Source: an uncultured Acidobacteriia bacterium (GTDB lineage: Bacteria > Acidobacteriota > Terriglobia > Bryobacterales > Bryobacteraceae). Taken from it: a stretch of 64,000 bases of DNA. Where the stretch lies: positions 1 through 64,000 of the forward strand of contig CAIRSA010000519.1 in assembly GCA_903881085.1 (NCBI GenBank). Direction: 5' to 3'. Every line of letters begins with the position of its first letter. The stretch's first letter is position 1. Below the pieces are notes generated by a model that was given only the letters and a program-made list of their open reading frames with translations, did not search any database and was not told where the DNA came from. Below are positions 7,620 to 17,100 of this stretch, piece by piece. Both the position numbers and the translations under genes were made by a program.

Positions 7620-9647
7620 ATGCAAATAGAAGAGCAGATCATTCCGGTCGAGATTCCACCGATCGCCGATATCCCAGCCGAGCAGGCCGCAGCCGCTGTT
7701 GGCGTGGATCCTGGGGTGACTGGCGATCCGCTGATTACCGAGCGGTTCGCCGTTGCGTCGACTTTCACTCCGGCGTCGACAGATGAAGGCGCGCGCACTG
7801 TCGATTGCACATGGTACACCGGCGCGAAAGTCCCGCGTAGGGACTGGCAGACAGGCGATGAGTACGATCTCATCCTGGACCCCAAGGGTTGCCGCCTGGA
7901 CCGCCTCAACAATGGAGCGCCGGTCTTGGATTCCCATAGCGCATACGGCGTAGAAAACCAAAAGGGCGTAGTCCGCAAGGCGTGGATTGCTGGCAATAAA
8001 TGTATGGCCACGCTGCAGTTTTCCAAGCGGGAGGATGTAACTCCCATCTGGAATGATGTCAACGCTGGAATCATTCAGAACCTGAGCCCGGGGATGTGGA
8101 TCTACAGCCGCAAGGAAACTACTCCCGACAAGCAGTTACGCAAAGAGTTCACCGCTACGGATTGGGAGCCTTTCGAGATCTCTCTCGTACCCGTGCCGGC
8201 CGATGCGCAAACGACTTTCATGTCTGCTGTTACAGAGCAGGCAAACCCGAATGTAGTTAAACCCGAGGTGGCCGCGGCCATCATCACAAAGGAGCAACAA
8301 ATTATGCCCGAAGACGTAATCCCAGCCGCGGCCCCTACCGCAATTGAACTGGCGGCCATCAGAGACGGTGCAGTCCAGGCGGAACGGACCCGCGCGAGCG
8401 ACATCCGCTCGGCGTGTGTCGCCGCCCATGTGGACGAGAATTTCGCAGCCGTGCTTGTCGGCGAAGGCGTCGACATCCACGTAGCTCGTGAGCGCATCCT
8501 GGCAAAGCTGGCTTCCGCCTACGTCGCGACCGCGCCATTCCCGCCGGGCCCGGTCGTTTCGATGGGCGCCGACTCGCGCGACAAGCTGCGCGAAGGGCTC
8601 GAAGCTGCGGTAATGTTCCGGCATCAGCCGCGCAACGCCGCATACCAAGCGGCTGGCCGTGAATATGCAGGCCTTACGCTGGTCGACATGGCACGTGAGT
8701 GTTTGACCGCCGCTGGCGTCAAGACTCGCGGCATGAGCCGTGACGAGGTTGCGCGTGTCGCGCTACAAGGCCGCAATGGCGCTGCGCAGTATTTTGACGC
8801 ATCTGGCATGACCACCAGCGACTTCCCAGCCATTCTCGCCAACGTTGCCAACAAATCCCTTCGCAAAGCTTATGAAGCCGCGCCGAAGACGTTCATGCCG
8901 TTTTGCACCCAGACCACTGCGGCCGATTTCAAGTTGATCACTCGCGCTCAGCTCTCTGACGTGCCAACTCTCAGCCCCATCAATGAGGCTGGCGAGTTTC
9001 ACCGCAGCGCACTGTCGGACAACAAAGAAACCTACAAAATCAAGACGTTCGGCGAGATTGTTTCGATCTCGCGCGCCGTCATCATCAATGACGATCTCGG
9101 CGCCCTGACTCGCGTTCCTGCTGGCCTTGGCCAGGCTGCCGCGAATCTCGAATCCGACACCGTTTGGGCTGTGATCACGGCGAACGCGGCTATGTCTGAT
9201 ACGGTAGCGCTGTTCCACGCGACACACAAGAACCTCAGCGCAACCAATGGGCTGGCGGCGGTGGCAAACATCACAACGGCCCGTTCATTGCTGCGCAAGC
9301 AGACTGGACCCAAGGGTACGATTCTGAACTTGATCCCCAAGTTCCTCCTGGTCCCGACCGCGCTTGAGGGTATCGCTGTTCAGTTGACGAATCCGATCAA
9401 TCTGGCTGCGACTGCTTCCAGTTCCGACGTGCCGGAATTTGTCCGCTCGATGATCCCGATCGTGGAGCCACGCCTTGACGCGGTTGCTTCGGTTGGTGCA
9501 ACCAACGGTACACGGCGGCCGATCCGTCGCAGATCTCCACGATTGAATACTGCTACCTGGAAGGCCAGCAGGGCGTGTACGTGGAAACCAAGCAGGGCTT
9601 CGAGATTGACGGCGTGGAAATCAAAGCGCGCCTGGAACTCGGCGTAG
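7620..9647 (+). CDS. Prohead protease-major capsid fusion, frameshifted near its 3' end
   Basis: Residues 1 to about 200 are a prohead protease: His106 lies in Val-Leu-Asp-Ser-His-Ser, and the domain ends in Phe-Glu-Ile-Ser-Leu-Val-Pro-Val-Pro-Ala. From about residue 380 the HK97-fold major capsid protein follows. Fused protease-capsid genes of this kind are known in other phages. From residue 630 (base 9507) the reading becomes Arg/Ser/Trp-rich nonsense and stops at 9647. The -1 frame from 9509 reads a sensible capsid ending (Tyr-Thr-Ala-Ala-Asp-Pro-Ser-Gln-Ile) through TAG at 9686-9688. One missing base, for example the T of a Trp codon before 9507, explains it. No slippery heptamer is visible, so mutation or assembly error is more likely than programmed shifting. 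Confidence 0.9.
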   Translation: MQIEEQIIPVEIPPIADIPAEQAAAAVGVDPGVTGDPLITERFAVASTFTPASTDEGARTVDCTWYTGAKVPRRDWQTGDEYDLILDPKGCRLDRLNNGAPVLDSHSAYGVENQKGVVRKAWIAGNKCMATLQFSKREDVTPIWNDVNAGIIQNLSPGMWIYSRKETTPDKQLRKEFTATDWEPFEISLVPVPADAQTTFMSAVTEQANPNVVKPEVAAAIITKEQQIMPEDVIPAAAPTAIELAAIRDGAVQAERTRASDIRSACVAAHVDENFAAVLVGEGVDIHVARERILAKLASAYVATAPFPPGPVVSMGADSRDKLREGLEAAVMFRHQPRNAAYQAAGREYAGLTLVDMARECLTAAGVKTRGMSRDEVARVALQGRNGAAQYFDASGMTTSDFPAILANVANKSLRKAYEAAPKTFMPFCTQTTAADFKLITRAQLSDVPTLSPINEAGEFHRSALSDNKETYKIKTFGEIVSISRAVIINDDLGALTRVPAGLGQAAANLESDTVWAVITANAAMSDTVALFHATHKNLSATNGLAAVANITTARSLLRKQTGPKGTILNLIPKFLLVPTALEGIAVQLTNPINLAATASSSDVPEFVRSMIPIVEPRLDAVASVGATNGTRRPIRRRSPRLNTATWKASRACTWKPSRASRLTAWKSKRAWNSA

Positions 9648-9765
9648 GCGCGATGGACTTCCGCGGCCTTCAGAAAAACACGGCATAGCCTGAAGCGGCG
9701 GAATTCAACAGCGGGGCGGGTTACTGATCCGCCCCGGTATGCGAATAAGAACTGGAGAAAACACT

Positions 9766-10098
9766 ATGGCATTAAGAATTCAATCCGGCCATTCACTAAC
9801 TGTCACGGCTCCGGCTGCCGTGCTTAGCGGCGCCGGAGTATTGGTTGGGACCGCGTTGTTCGGCGTTGCAAACAACGATGCAGCTAGCGGCGCTACCGAC
9901 TTGGAGATCCAAGTCGATGGCGTGTGGGATCTCGCGAAGGCGACCGGAGCGCTCGCTGTTGGCGATCTAATCTACTGGGATAACGGCGCTAAAAACGTCA
10001 CTGCGACGTCTAGCGGAAACACGAAGATTGGAGTTGTCGTAGCCGCAGCGGCATCTGGCGATGCTACGGCGCGAGTGCGGCTCAACGGAACAGTATAG
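9766..10098 (+). CDS. DUF2190-family capsid-associated protein
   Basis: A 110-aa protein matching the DUF2190 pattern: Ser-Gly-Ala-Gly-Val-Leu-Val-Gly, Phe-Gly-Val-Ala-Asn-Asn-Asp-Ala, Gly-Val-Trp-Asp-Leu and Asp-Leu-Ile-Tyr-Trp-Asp-Asn. The start is the ATG after CTGGAGAA (9751-9758), not the in-frame 9739. Members of this family sit just after the capsid gene and are thought to decorate or stabilise the head. The next gene is a paralogue. Confidence 0.8.
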   Translation: MALRIQSGHSLTVTAPAAVLSGAGVLVGTALFGVANNDAASGATDLEIQVDGVWDLAKATGALAVGDLIYWDNGAKNVTATSSGNTKIGVVVAAAASGDATARVRLNGTV

Positions 10099-10127
10099 GC
10101 CAAGGGACCTCTTCGATTAAGGACAAA

Positions 10128-10679
10128 ATGACAAACTATATTCAGTCTGGAAACACGATCACTATCACGGCGCCCCGTACCGTCTTGTCTGGCGAAGGGG
10201 TTCTACTTGGAAACATCTTCGGAATCGCCAACAATGCCGCGACCAGCGCGGACACTGATCTTGAGATTACGCGTCGAGGCGTATTTGACATCGCAAAGGA
10301 TTCAAGTGTTCCCGTAGCTGGTTATCCGGCGTACTGGGACAACTCCGGGTTCACCGTAACGGCGGTCCCTAATGGGACTCGCCCGATCGGAGCGTTCGCC
10401 GCTGCCGCGTTGACCGGAGACGCCACCGGCCGTGTGGCAATCGGCCTGGTGATAGGCGGACCGCTGACCTACGTTTCGGCGGAGCGAACCGCCACCGGTT
10501 CGGCTGAAACCGTGGCCCACGGCATGGGCGTCAAGCCTTCGGCCGTGTTGATCGTTCCAACCGACACGAGCCCTTCAGTTGTCGGCGTGTTCACCGTTAC
10601 GGAAGGCTCGCACACCAGCGCAAACGTTGTGGTGACCGTCACTGCATCTAAGAAGTACAAGATTCTGGCCTTCGCTTAA
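10128..10679 (+). CDS. DUF2190-family protein with extra C-terminal domain
   Basis: Residues 1 to about 108 repeat the plan of the upstream gene: Ser-Gly-Asn-Thr-Ile-Thr-Ile-Thr-Ala-Pro, then Gly-Ile-Ala-Asn-Asn-Ala, then Tyr-Trp-Asp-Asn. About 75 residues of Val/Thr-rich beta sequence follow that the first paralogue lacks. This is probably a decoration protein whose C-terminal domain is displayed outside. It arose by tandem duplication followed by domain gain, and a terminator follows at once. Confidence 0.75.
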   Translation: MTNYIQSGNTITITAPRTVLSGEGVLLGNIFGIANNAATSADTDLEITRRGVFDIAKDSSVPVAGYPAYWDNSGFTVTAVPNGTRPIGAFAAAALTGDATGRVAIGLVIGGPLTYVSAERTATGSAETVAHGMGVKPSAVLIVPTDTSPSVVGVFTVTEGSHTSANVVVTVTASKKYKILAFA

Positions 10680-10700
10680 TCCTCCTTTCCTCTCCTCAAC

Positions 10701-10732
10701 CCCGCCGGCCGAGTGTCGGCGGGGGATTTTTT
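10701..10732 (+). terminator. Rho-independent terminator after head genes
   Basis: CCCGCCG (10701-10707) pairs with CGGCGGG (10717-10723), with a 9-base loop, followed by GGATTTTTT. It lies between the head module and the connector gene starting at 10737. It probably reduces rather than abolishes transcription of the tail genes, as no promoter is apparent behind it. Confidence 0.8.
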
Positions 10733-10736
10733 CATC

Positions 10737-11033
10737 ATGAATATCTGGCAAAACATGGACAACGCCTTGCTCGCGATAATGGGGGCCCAGCTCTCCTATA
10801 CGCGGCCTGGGTTTCAAGCCGTTACGATCACGGGCCAAGTTTCATCCGGCGTCATGCTGGAAAATGTTCCAGCCGGATCCGGAACGTATTCACGTCTGAT
10901 GCTCCGCCCAGAGGACTTGGGATTCACCCCCTCCGATGGCGATACGGTTTCCGTGGGCTCGACGAATTACACTGTGTTCCGTGTGGAGCTTGACGATATC
11001 GGCGCGGCGCATCTCGTTTTACGGAAATCCTAA
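10737..11033 (+). CDS. Head-tail connector protein (putative)
   Basis: A 98-aa protein. ATG at 10737 is preferred over the in-frame GTG at 10713 because the latter would place the terminator stem inside the gene. The beta-rich C-terminal half (Asp-Gly-Asp-Thr-Val-Ser-Val-Gly-Ser-Thr-Asn-Tyr-Thr-Val) resembles small head-closure proteins. Its place between head and tail genes supports a connector role, but the family is not certain. Confidence 0.6.
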   Translation: MNIWQNMDNALLAIMGAQLSYTRPGFQAVTITGQVSSGVMLENVPAGSGTYSRLMLRPEDLGFTPSDGDTVSVGSTNYTVFRVELDDIGAAHLVLRKS

Positions 11034-11512
11034 TGGCGAGCCTAGTAAATATCGACGTTCGACAACGGTTGCGTGTAGGAGAAATTCGACTATCAACCGA
11101 TTCGATGCGGCAAATAATGGGATTCGGCGTGGACTCCGTGAAATCGCGCGTGACGGCGGGCATCGGGCCTGATGATAGTCCGGCAAAGCCATTAGCCAAC
11201 GCGTGGAAAAAGAGCGGAATGATCAGGCGCGGGTATAGCAATTATGCCCGAACGAAAGAGAGGAATGGCCTCCATCCATTCCGAGATCTAACCCTCACAG
11301 GTGAGATGCTGAAAAGCTTCATTCCGCGCCGAGTTGTTGAAAACACCGCGATTGCAAGCGTTGATGGCGGTTTGAATTGGACCAAGGCTGGGATGAATCA
11401 AAAGCTCCAACCATGGGTCATTTTCAGCCCAAACAATCGGATGGAAGTGTTCCGGAAGGTAAGAGAAGCATTGGGCAATAACGGTAGGCTCCTAGTCGCT
11501 AGACCAATATGA
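11033..11512 (+). CDS. Phage neck or tail-completion protein (putative)
   Basis: A 159-aa basic protein overlapping the previous gene by one base. It contains a segment Phe-Arg-Asp-Leu-Thr-Leu-Thr-Gly-Glu-Met-Leu-Lys-Ser, seen in virion-morphogenesis proteins that act at the head-tail joint. It is basic and probably contacts DNA or the portal ring. The role is inferred mainly from gene order. Confidence 0.55.
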   Translation: MASLVNIDVRQRLRVGEIRLSTDSMRQIMGFGVDSVKSRVTAGIGPDDSPAKPLANAWKKSGMIRRGYSNYARTKERNGLHPFRDLTLTGEMLKSFIPRRVVENTAIASVDGGLNWTKAGMNQKLQPWVIFSPNNRMEVFRKVREALGNNGRLLVARPI

Positions 11513-11967
11513 TACAGCCATCTGAAATCGTCAACAACTTGGTGACGGCCTTGCGGGCCATTCCCAGTCTCGTGACGGCCATGGGCGAGCTAGAGGATTC
11601 TATCTTCGCTTACTCGGATCAGTTCCCGCACAATTCCAGCCTGCACCGCGCGATCCACCAGATGCCATTGCCCTCCATCATGGCCGTGTGGATGGGAACG
11701 CAACCGGGCAGGAATGGCGGAATGAGTTTTTGGCAGCACAGAGTCACGCTGTACGTGCGCGCTGGAAACGCGACAGACGCCTACGCTTCTGTATTCCGCC
11801 TGATTACCAAGACCGTTCCTACCGGGTACGGGAACACACTCCTCTACGAGCAGATCCATGCTTCCTGCGAAGCGATGGATATCCCCAGTATTCAGCGTCA
11901 AACCGACGCCGAGGGCCTCGACTATTTCGAGATCCCACTCACGTTCCAAGAAATAGGAGACGACTAA
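11509..11967 (+). CDS. Tail terminator/completion protein (putative)
   Basis: A 152-aa protein overlapping the preceding gene by 4 bases. The N-terminal helix (Glu-Ile-Val-Asn-Asn-Leu-Val-Thr-Ala-Leu) and the central strand Trp-Gln-His-Arg-Val-Thr-Leu-Tyr-Val-Arg fit the alpha/beta fold of proteins that cap the tail tube. It sits just before the tail-tube gene, the standard place for a terminator protein. Confidence 0.6.
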   Translation: MIQPSEIVNNLVTALRAIPSLVTAMGELEDSIFAYSDQFPHNSSLHRAIHQMPLPSIMAVWMGTQPGRNGGMSFWQHRVTLYVRAGNATDAYASVFRLITKTVPTGYGNTLLYEQIHASCEAMDIPSIQRQTDAEGLDYFEIPLTFQEIGDD

Positions 11968-12152
11968 TGAAAGTTTGGATGTATCCCCCCTTCGGTATTG
12001 GCGATCCGAAGGAAGTAGAGGCAACGCCCGATGCGTTGACAAAGCTGATGATAACCGGATGGTCACAGGGCAAAGCGCCCACGACACGCACGCCGCCGGC
12101 AACAACCACCAAAATCCCAACGGAGGCTACGGAAAACAATGTCAACGACTAG
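11967..12152 (+). CDS. Small phage protein of unknown function
   Basis: A 61-aa protein that starts in the TAATG overlap with the preceding gene and ends 14 bases inside the tail-tube gene, so the three are tightly coupled. The first 35 residues look folded (Trp-Met-Tyr-Pro-Pro-Phe-Gly-Ile-Gly-Asp). The rest is Thr/Pro-rich and probably disordered. Small genes at this place occur in many siphoviruses; the function is unknown. Confidence 0.6.
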   Translation: MKVWMYPPFGIGDPKEVEATPDALTKLMITGWSQGKAPTTRTPPATTTKIPTEATENNVND

Positions 12153-13179
12153 ATTACAGGAAGTGCTTATCGGCTTCGGCAAGGGCAAGCAGGCCGACAT
12201 CGCCACCGCTCAATCGGCCGGCGTTATGTGGTCGATGCGCAAGCTCAATGCCTCGATGGCAGATCCGAAGTTGGCGATCGAGGATGATGCCAATGAATAC
12301 GGCAAGGGTCACGAGTTCGCGACTACCACGTTCAAGACGGCATGGTCCACTAATGGATCGCTGGAAAAGTATCTGAGCGCGGAGATGGCGGCTTGGGCGA
12401 TGTGCTTCGGGCTGGGAAAGGTAGTAAAGACAGGCTCGACCCCGAACTTCATCTACACCTGCACCCCGTTGATGCCTTCGGCCGGAGACGACGCCGAGCT
12501 TCCTTATTTTTCATATCTGGAGCAAATCCGACCCGGCGGCGGAGTGGTGGTTGATCGTTTGATGATCGGCCAGGCCGTCGAGGATTGGACGATTACAGTA
12601 GGATCCGGCCCGGGCCGAACGAACAGCAAGATCATGGTCAATATGATCGGATCTGGGAAAGTTACCGATTCCGATACCGGCATCTCGATGCCATCGGCGA
12701 CGGTTGAGCATCTTCTGCCATCCGCATCATTGACCCTTTCGATCAATGGCACCGATTATGTCACGAACAAGAATATCGTGAGCTTGGACACGGGCTGGAA
12801 GAACAACATCCGCGATTCCGATGGATTCTTCCCCGGATCGGGCTTCCAGGGCTCCGACGCGACGACTGGCGCGGTGCGCGGCCGTCTGGAGTTCGGCAAT
12901 CGAACAGGTCACCTCAAGTTCGTTGTGCGGTTGGATAGCTCATCCCCGGAATACGCAGCACTGAAGGCGCAGACGACTGGTACGGCGACGATCGGACTTT
13001 CCTTTGACGCCAACAACTCGCTATCGCTGGTGTGGCAGAAGATTTCGTACAGCGCGGTGACTATTAGTGAGTCAAACCAGATCGCAACCGTCCAGGTTGA
13101 CTGCACGGTGGAATACGATGCCACGAACGGAATCTTAACTGCGGTCGCGAAATGCGCCGCTGACGGAATTTGCCAGTAA
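12139..13179 (+). CDS. Major tail tube protein
   Basis: A 346-aa beta-rich protein. It starts Met-Ser-Thr-Thr-Arg-Leu-Gln-Glu-Val-Leu-Ile-Gly-Phe-Gly-Lys-Gly-Lys-Gln-Ala-Asp-Ile, as common in tail-tube proteins. The C-terminal half includes Ser-Pro-Glu-Tyr-Ala-Ala-Leu-Lys-Ala-Gln-Thr-Thr-Gly. Its placement directly before the two tail-chaperone genes and the tape measure is diagnostic. It should polymerise into stacked hexamers around the tape measure. Confidence 0.8.
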   Translation: MSTTRLQEVLIGFGKGKQADIATAQSAGVMWSMRKLNASMADPKLAIEDDANEYGKGHEFATTTFKTAWSTNGSLEKYLSAEMAAWAMCFGLGKVVKTGSTPNFIYTCTPLMPSAGDDAELPYFSYLEQIRPGGGVVVDRLMIGQAVEDWTITVGSGPGRTNSKIMVNMIGSGKVTDSDTGISMPSATVEHLLPSASLTLSINGTDYVTNKNIVSLDTGWKNNIRDSDGFFPGSGFQGSDATTGAVRGRLEFGNRTGHLKFVVRLDSSSPEYAALKAQTTGTATIGLSFDANNSLSLVWQKISYSAVTISESNQIATVQVDCTVEYDATNGILTAVAKCAADGICQ

Positions 13180-13196
13180 CTTGTACCGAGGAGAAC

Positions 13197-13817
13197 ATGG
13201 AACCCAACGTAGTTGTATTCGACGCATCGCGCATTGTCGCGGTGAATTTCAAAACAGCGGACGGCATCAAGACCGTCCGCGTGCGCTTCCCCTCCGATGA
13301 GGAGTTGACAGCCAGGCAGAAGCGCTGCAAGGTGATCGTTAAGCAATTGGGCCGGCAAACGTCCACGACGACGGTTACGCCCATGGAAGACCTGGACTAC
13401 GATTTGGCGATGACGTTGCGCCCCGGCGATAAGGATGCGGTCCAGATCGATAAATTCGAGGCCGCCAAGATCGTCGAAACGCTGTCGCTCGCCAAGGTCA
13501 CAGATGTGAGGGAAGAGCCAGGTGGATACGCAGTGGATATCCGCGTTCCCGGCGGAAAAGTGACGCATCACCTGAAGATGCCCATGGAAGCGGACAAGGC
13601 GGAATTCCGGCGTGCATTTGCCAATGTGGTCGACCTGCCCTATGGGCAGCAGTCGATCACTATCAACTTGGCGGTCGCTGATCCAATCTACCAGCGTCTC
13701 ATGGCGAGCGTAGACGGTTATGCCAACGCTATCCCCATCATCCACAAATCGGCTGCGCTCAAGGCTGTAATCGACGCCAGTGACTCCATCGCGGCAGAGG
13801 AATCGGAAGATTTTTAA
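13197..13817 (+). CDS. Tail assembly chaperone, upstream frame (gpG position)
   Basis: A 206-aa protein starting after a strong GAGGAG ribosome-binding site. It is acidic in its C-terminal third. Its place between tail tube and tape measure is that of lambda G. The 3' end reads Gly-Gly... no further in frame 0 but Glu-Asp-Phe-stop over a run of five Ts, with the -1 frame open across and beyond the stop, so a fused G-T-type product may also be made. Confidence 0.7.
   Translation: MEPNVVVFDASRIVAVNFKTADGIKTVRVRFPSDEELTARQKRCKVIVKQLGRQTSTTTVTPMEDLDYDLAMTLRPGDKDAVQIDKFEAAKIVETLSLAKVTDVREEPGGYAVDIRVPGGKVTHHLKMPMEADKAEFRRAFANVVDLPYGQQSITINLAVADPIYQRLMASVDGYANAIPIIHKSAALKAVIDASDSIAAEESEDF
13809..13817 (+). 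other. Candidate -1 ribosomal frameshift site
   Basis: GAT TTT TAA in frame 0, with TTTTT at 13811-13815. A tRNA-Phe on TTT (13812-13814) can slip back one base and pair perfectly. The -1 frame (from TTA at 13814) is open for 111 codons to the stop of the next gene at 14149. The 32 codons before that gene's own ATG read like protein, including Leu-Arg-Tyr-Leu-Val-His-Trp-Gly-Leu-Arg-Arg-Asp. It is not a classic XXXYYYZ heptamer because the second codon is a stop. Confidence 0.5.
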
Positions 13818-13909
13818 GCGGGGAGTGGCCCGAGCAGCCATCTCTCCGATACCTCGTTCATTGGGGCCTTCGCCGCGACTCTCTGTGTGGAGAGGGTGGA
13901 GGCCCGAAG

Positions 13910-14149
13910 ATGTGTCCAGACGCTCCGGACGAAGGCGGCCGGTGTGATCATTGCCCGGTTGACAAGCTTATCGCTGCGCAGCATTCTTCTGCCGGCCTAC
14001 TTTTGGCGCGCGCTTCGATTCTCAGGCGAAAGTTGAAGTTGGGAATTACCATTTCCGACGACAGGCTCCCGTCCGATGAATACCAAGCACTCCTGATTAT
14101 AGAAGAAGAGTCCGAGTTATTCGAGCGAGAAAAAACCCAAAATGGCTGA
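13910..14149 (+). CDS. Tail assembly chaperone, downstream frame (gpT position)
   Basis: A 79-aa protein if started at ATG 13910, which has a good GGAGG ribosome-binding site (13897-13901). It may also be made as the C-terminal extension of the preceding gene by -1 frameshifting. It contains Cys-Pro-Asp and His-Cys-Pro pairs near the N-terminus and an acidic amphipathic C-terminus. It overlaps the tape-measure start by 8 bases. The role is inferred from its place and the open -1 frame. Confidence 0.6.
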   Translation: MCPDAPDEGGRCDHCPVDKLIAAQHSSAGLLLARASILRRKLKLGITISDDRLPSDEYQALLIIEEESELFEREKTQNG

Positions 14150-17100
14150 CAACGCACTTGAACTCTCTATCGACGTTGACGTTTCGCGGGCCAATTCCGC
14201 GATTGGGAATTTCAACGACAAGCTGGATGATGCAATAGGTACTGTTCAGCGCGTAGACGGCGCGATCACGGGGTTCAGCGATTCAGTCAAATCGCACATT
14301 GAAACATTGAAATCGCTCGCTGAAATTGCGTCCATGGCCTGGGGGATATATCGGATCGAGGCGTCGCGAGCCGCCACGGTGGCCGCGGAGGCCGCGCAAA
14401 ATGCAGCCTACAATTCCGCCATGAACGCAGCGCGCACCACGGCCGAATATACCGGGCTGAAGATGATCACCGGTGAGACTACGGCGGCGGTAGGAGCGCA
14501 AAGATTGCTTGCAGGCGCGACCGCAGAGGCCGGCGTCGCATCAGCCGGAGCTGGTATCTCGATGGTCGCGCTTGTCAGGGCGATGGCTTCCGTGGCTGGG
14601 ACAGCATCAGTGATGGCGTTCAAGGCTATCGCTGCTGAGCTATTTGCAGTGGCGGACGGGATGGCCAAGGTTGTGATGGCAACCGCCGAACTCGGAGCCA
14701 AGGATAATTTCCTAGTAGACACCATTGATCGTCTTCGTATGGTATCGAAAGACACAGGTGTGGAGCTGGGAACTTTGATGAAAGCGGTTGATAAGGTCTT
14801 TGCTCCAGGGGACAAGCGTGCCATCAGTGATCTGGGCGTGGAGACGAGGAACCTGTGGGGCGAGAACAAAAAATCGCTCGAAGTGTTCCAGGAAGTCGTA
14901 ACTGCTATCGGGAAAATCGAGGATCCATCCAAGAGAGCGATCGCGCAATACAAGATCTTCGGGGACGTGCTCGGGCATGAATTGATGCCATTGATGAACG
15001 AGTTCACCGCCACGGCGGTTGCGAACTCCAGGGCCGCCGACGTTATGGCCAACTCCGACCGGATAGCTCTCACTACCCTTACCGATGATCTTAGGCCAGC
15101 GAGGGAGTTCCTGAAGTCTTTCAAAGAGGAATGGGCGAGGACTACCATCTGGGAACTGCTGTTTCCACCATTAACCATACTCAGAGACTCGGACACAGCG
15201 TGGACGAAGTTTGTCGACGGCGCGGCCCTGCAGTTGGCCAGGCTGAACAAATACCTCAAGGATTCAGAGGCAACGTTTAACGAATTCATGAGCAGCCGCA
15301 CTCAGTGGTGGCCCAAAACATCTGGGATGTTCGATTTGGCCCCAGCCGAGGAAGATCTACTCGCCAAGGCCGGTATCGTTACCGGAGCGCGCGAGAAGTC
15401 CAATGATCAATACATGCAGGGCAACGCGAATCTGGTAATGCGAAACCTCGCCGAGAGCAACACCGCGCCGGGTTTGAATAAATTCGCAGAAGCCCAGGCG
15501 CAATCTGGGGCCGGCAAAGACGCTGCGTTTGTCGCGCAGGCAGCGATCGCCAAAACCACTTTCGGAGTTCAGAAGGAACTCGCCGAATTGGGCAAATCTC
15601 GCGATACGTATTTCGAGATGCTGAATGCTATCACGCGCGGCGCAGGGCCCACGAAGGCCTTCACGCCGGCTGACCTAGACGCAATGGCCGCGTCTAAAGA
15701 CAAGAAAGAAAAGATACTAGAAGCAACGCGAGGCCTTTCCTTGGCCAGCCCGGAAGCATCAGCCGCCCTCGGAGCGGAGATCGCCGGGATCACACAGCGG
15801 ATGCTCGCGATCGAGAACTCCATCGAAATACGCCGTAAGCAGGTTAATGAAGAGCGGAGCGCATCGAAGGAAGTCTTAGCGTCCACCGCTGCCCTGACGG
15901 CGGCGAAGCGCGACCAGGCCAAGAGCTGGGGCGCGGATGCTCTCGCGATTGTCACGTCGACCGTGTCTGAGTCGGAAGCCGCAAAGCGATCACTGGATGT
16001 TCTGTATTTTTCCATGAAAGAGCATGCGGCCGGCATTGCTGCAATCCGCGCGCAAGAGAAGACCGAAATCGCAGATAAATCCTCATTCGTCGATAAAGAT
16101 AATAATCTTGTCCACTTCAATCTGTCTCCTGCTGCCCTGTCCTCAATTCATGAATCCACGGCGCTCAAAATTGCCGCATTCGATTTGAAGTTCAACGAAG
16201 AGGAAAGTCGCCGCACAGAGAAGATGTGGGACGCGATGATCGTCCGAATGCGCAAGAACATGGAGTTATATTCGATAGCTCCAGCGCACAAGGATCTTGA
16301 GGTATGGCAAAAGAGTACCGACCTGGATACGCAGCGGTCGAATAACGCGCTCGCTTCCAGCAAGACAGTTATCGATGATTCCAAGAACGCGCAACTCGCG
16401 CAAAACGCGTCAATCTACGCCGTTACTCTTCAATCGAAAATCGATCTCGAATACGCAAAGACCGCGATTGAAACCCAGGCATTGAGGGATCGCACCCAGA
16501 TTGAGTTGCAGCAGATTGACGTTCGGACGAAAGCGGACATCCGCGCTGCCGAAAACGCCATGCAGGAAAAGGGCATATTCGACGAAGCCCGACTGTCGGA
16601 AATCACCAGACGTATTACGGCCATAGCGCAAGACGAAAAAGATGCACTTACTCGCCACGCCTCCAATGAAGTCGCGACCATGCAGGTGAAGGGGGCAACA
16701 CAGGCGTCGCATACAATCATCAGCGAATATACACGGGTGTTCGATTCCCTAAAGCAGCAATCCGGCGGCGTGTTTGATGCGCTTCTGTACCGATCGGGGA
16801 GTGTCTTTGGGGCCATTGCTAATTCGCTGAAGAATATCCTATTGACGGCCATCAAAGACATCATGACTTCGCGTGTCGCCGTGATGCTCACAAACCTGTT
16901 TGTGCCAGACGCCAAGGCACACATGGTTCAGAGCGGAATCGGTGGAACTGGAGCAATGGGGAGCCTTGGCGCACTGCTTGGAATCGGATCAAAGGTAGCG
17001 TTTGGGCAAGAGGGGAAAATTGACCCGATGCTTCAGCCTATCAATGATAACTCGCTCCTGACTTTCCAAAACACGCAAGCTACCAAGCAACTGACTGCGG

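Noticed and set aside
9504..9512. Programmed frameshift in the capsid gene
   Set aside because: No XXXYYYZ-like slippery word; a one-base deletion explains it more simply.
14408..15301. Reverse-strand gene of 297 codons in the tape measure
   Set aside because: Ala/Ser-rich shadow of the tape-measure coding frame without signal or domain.
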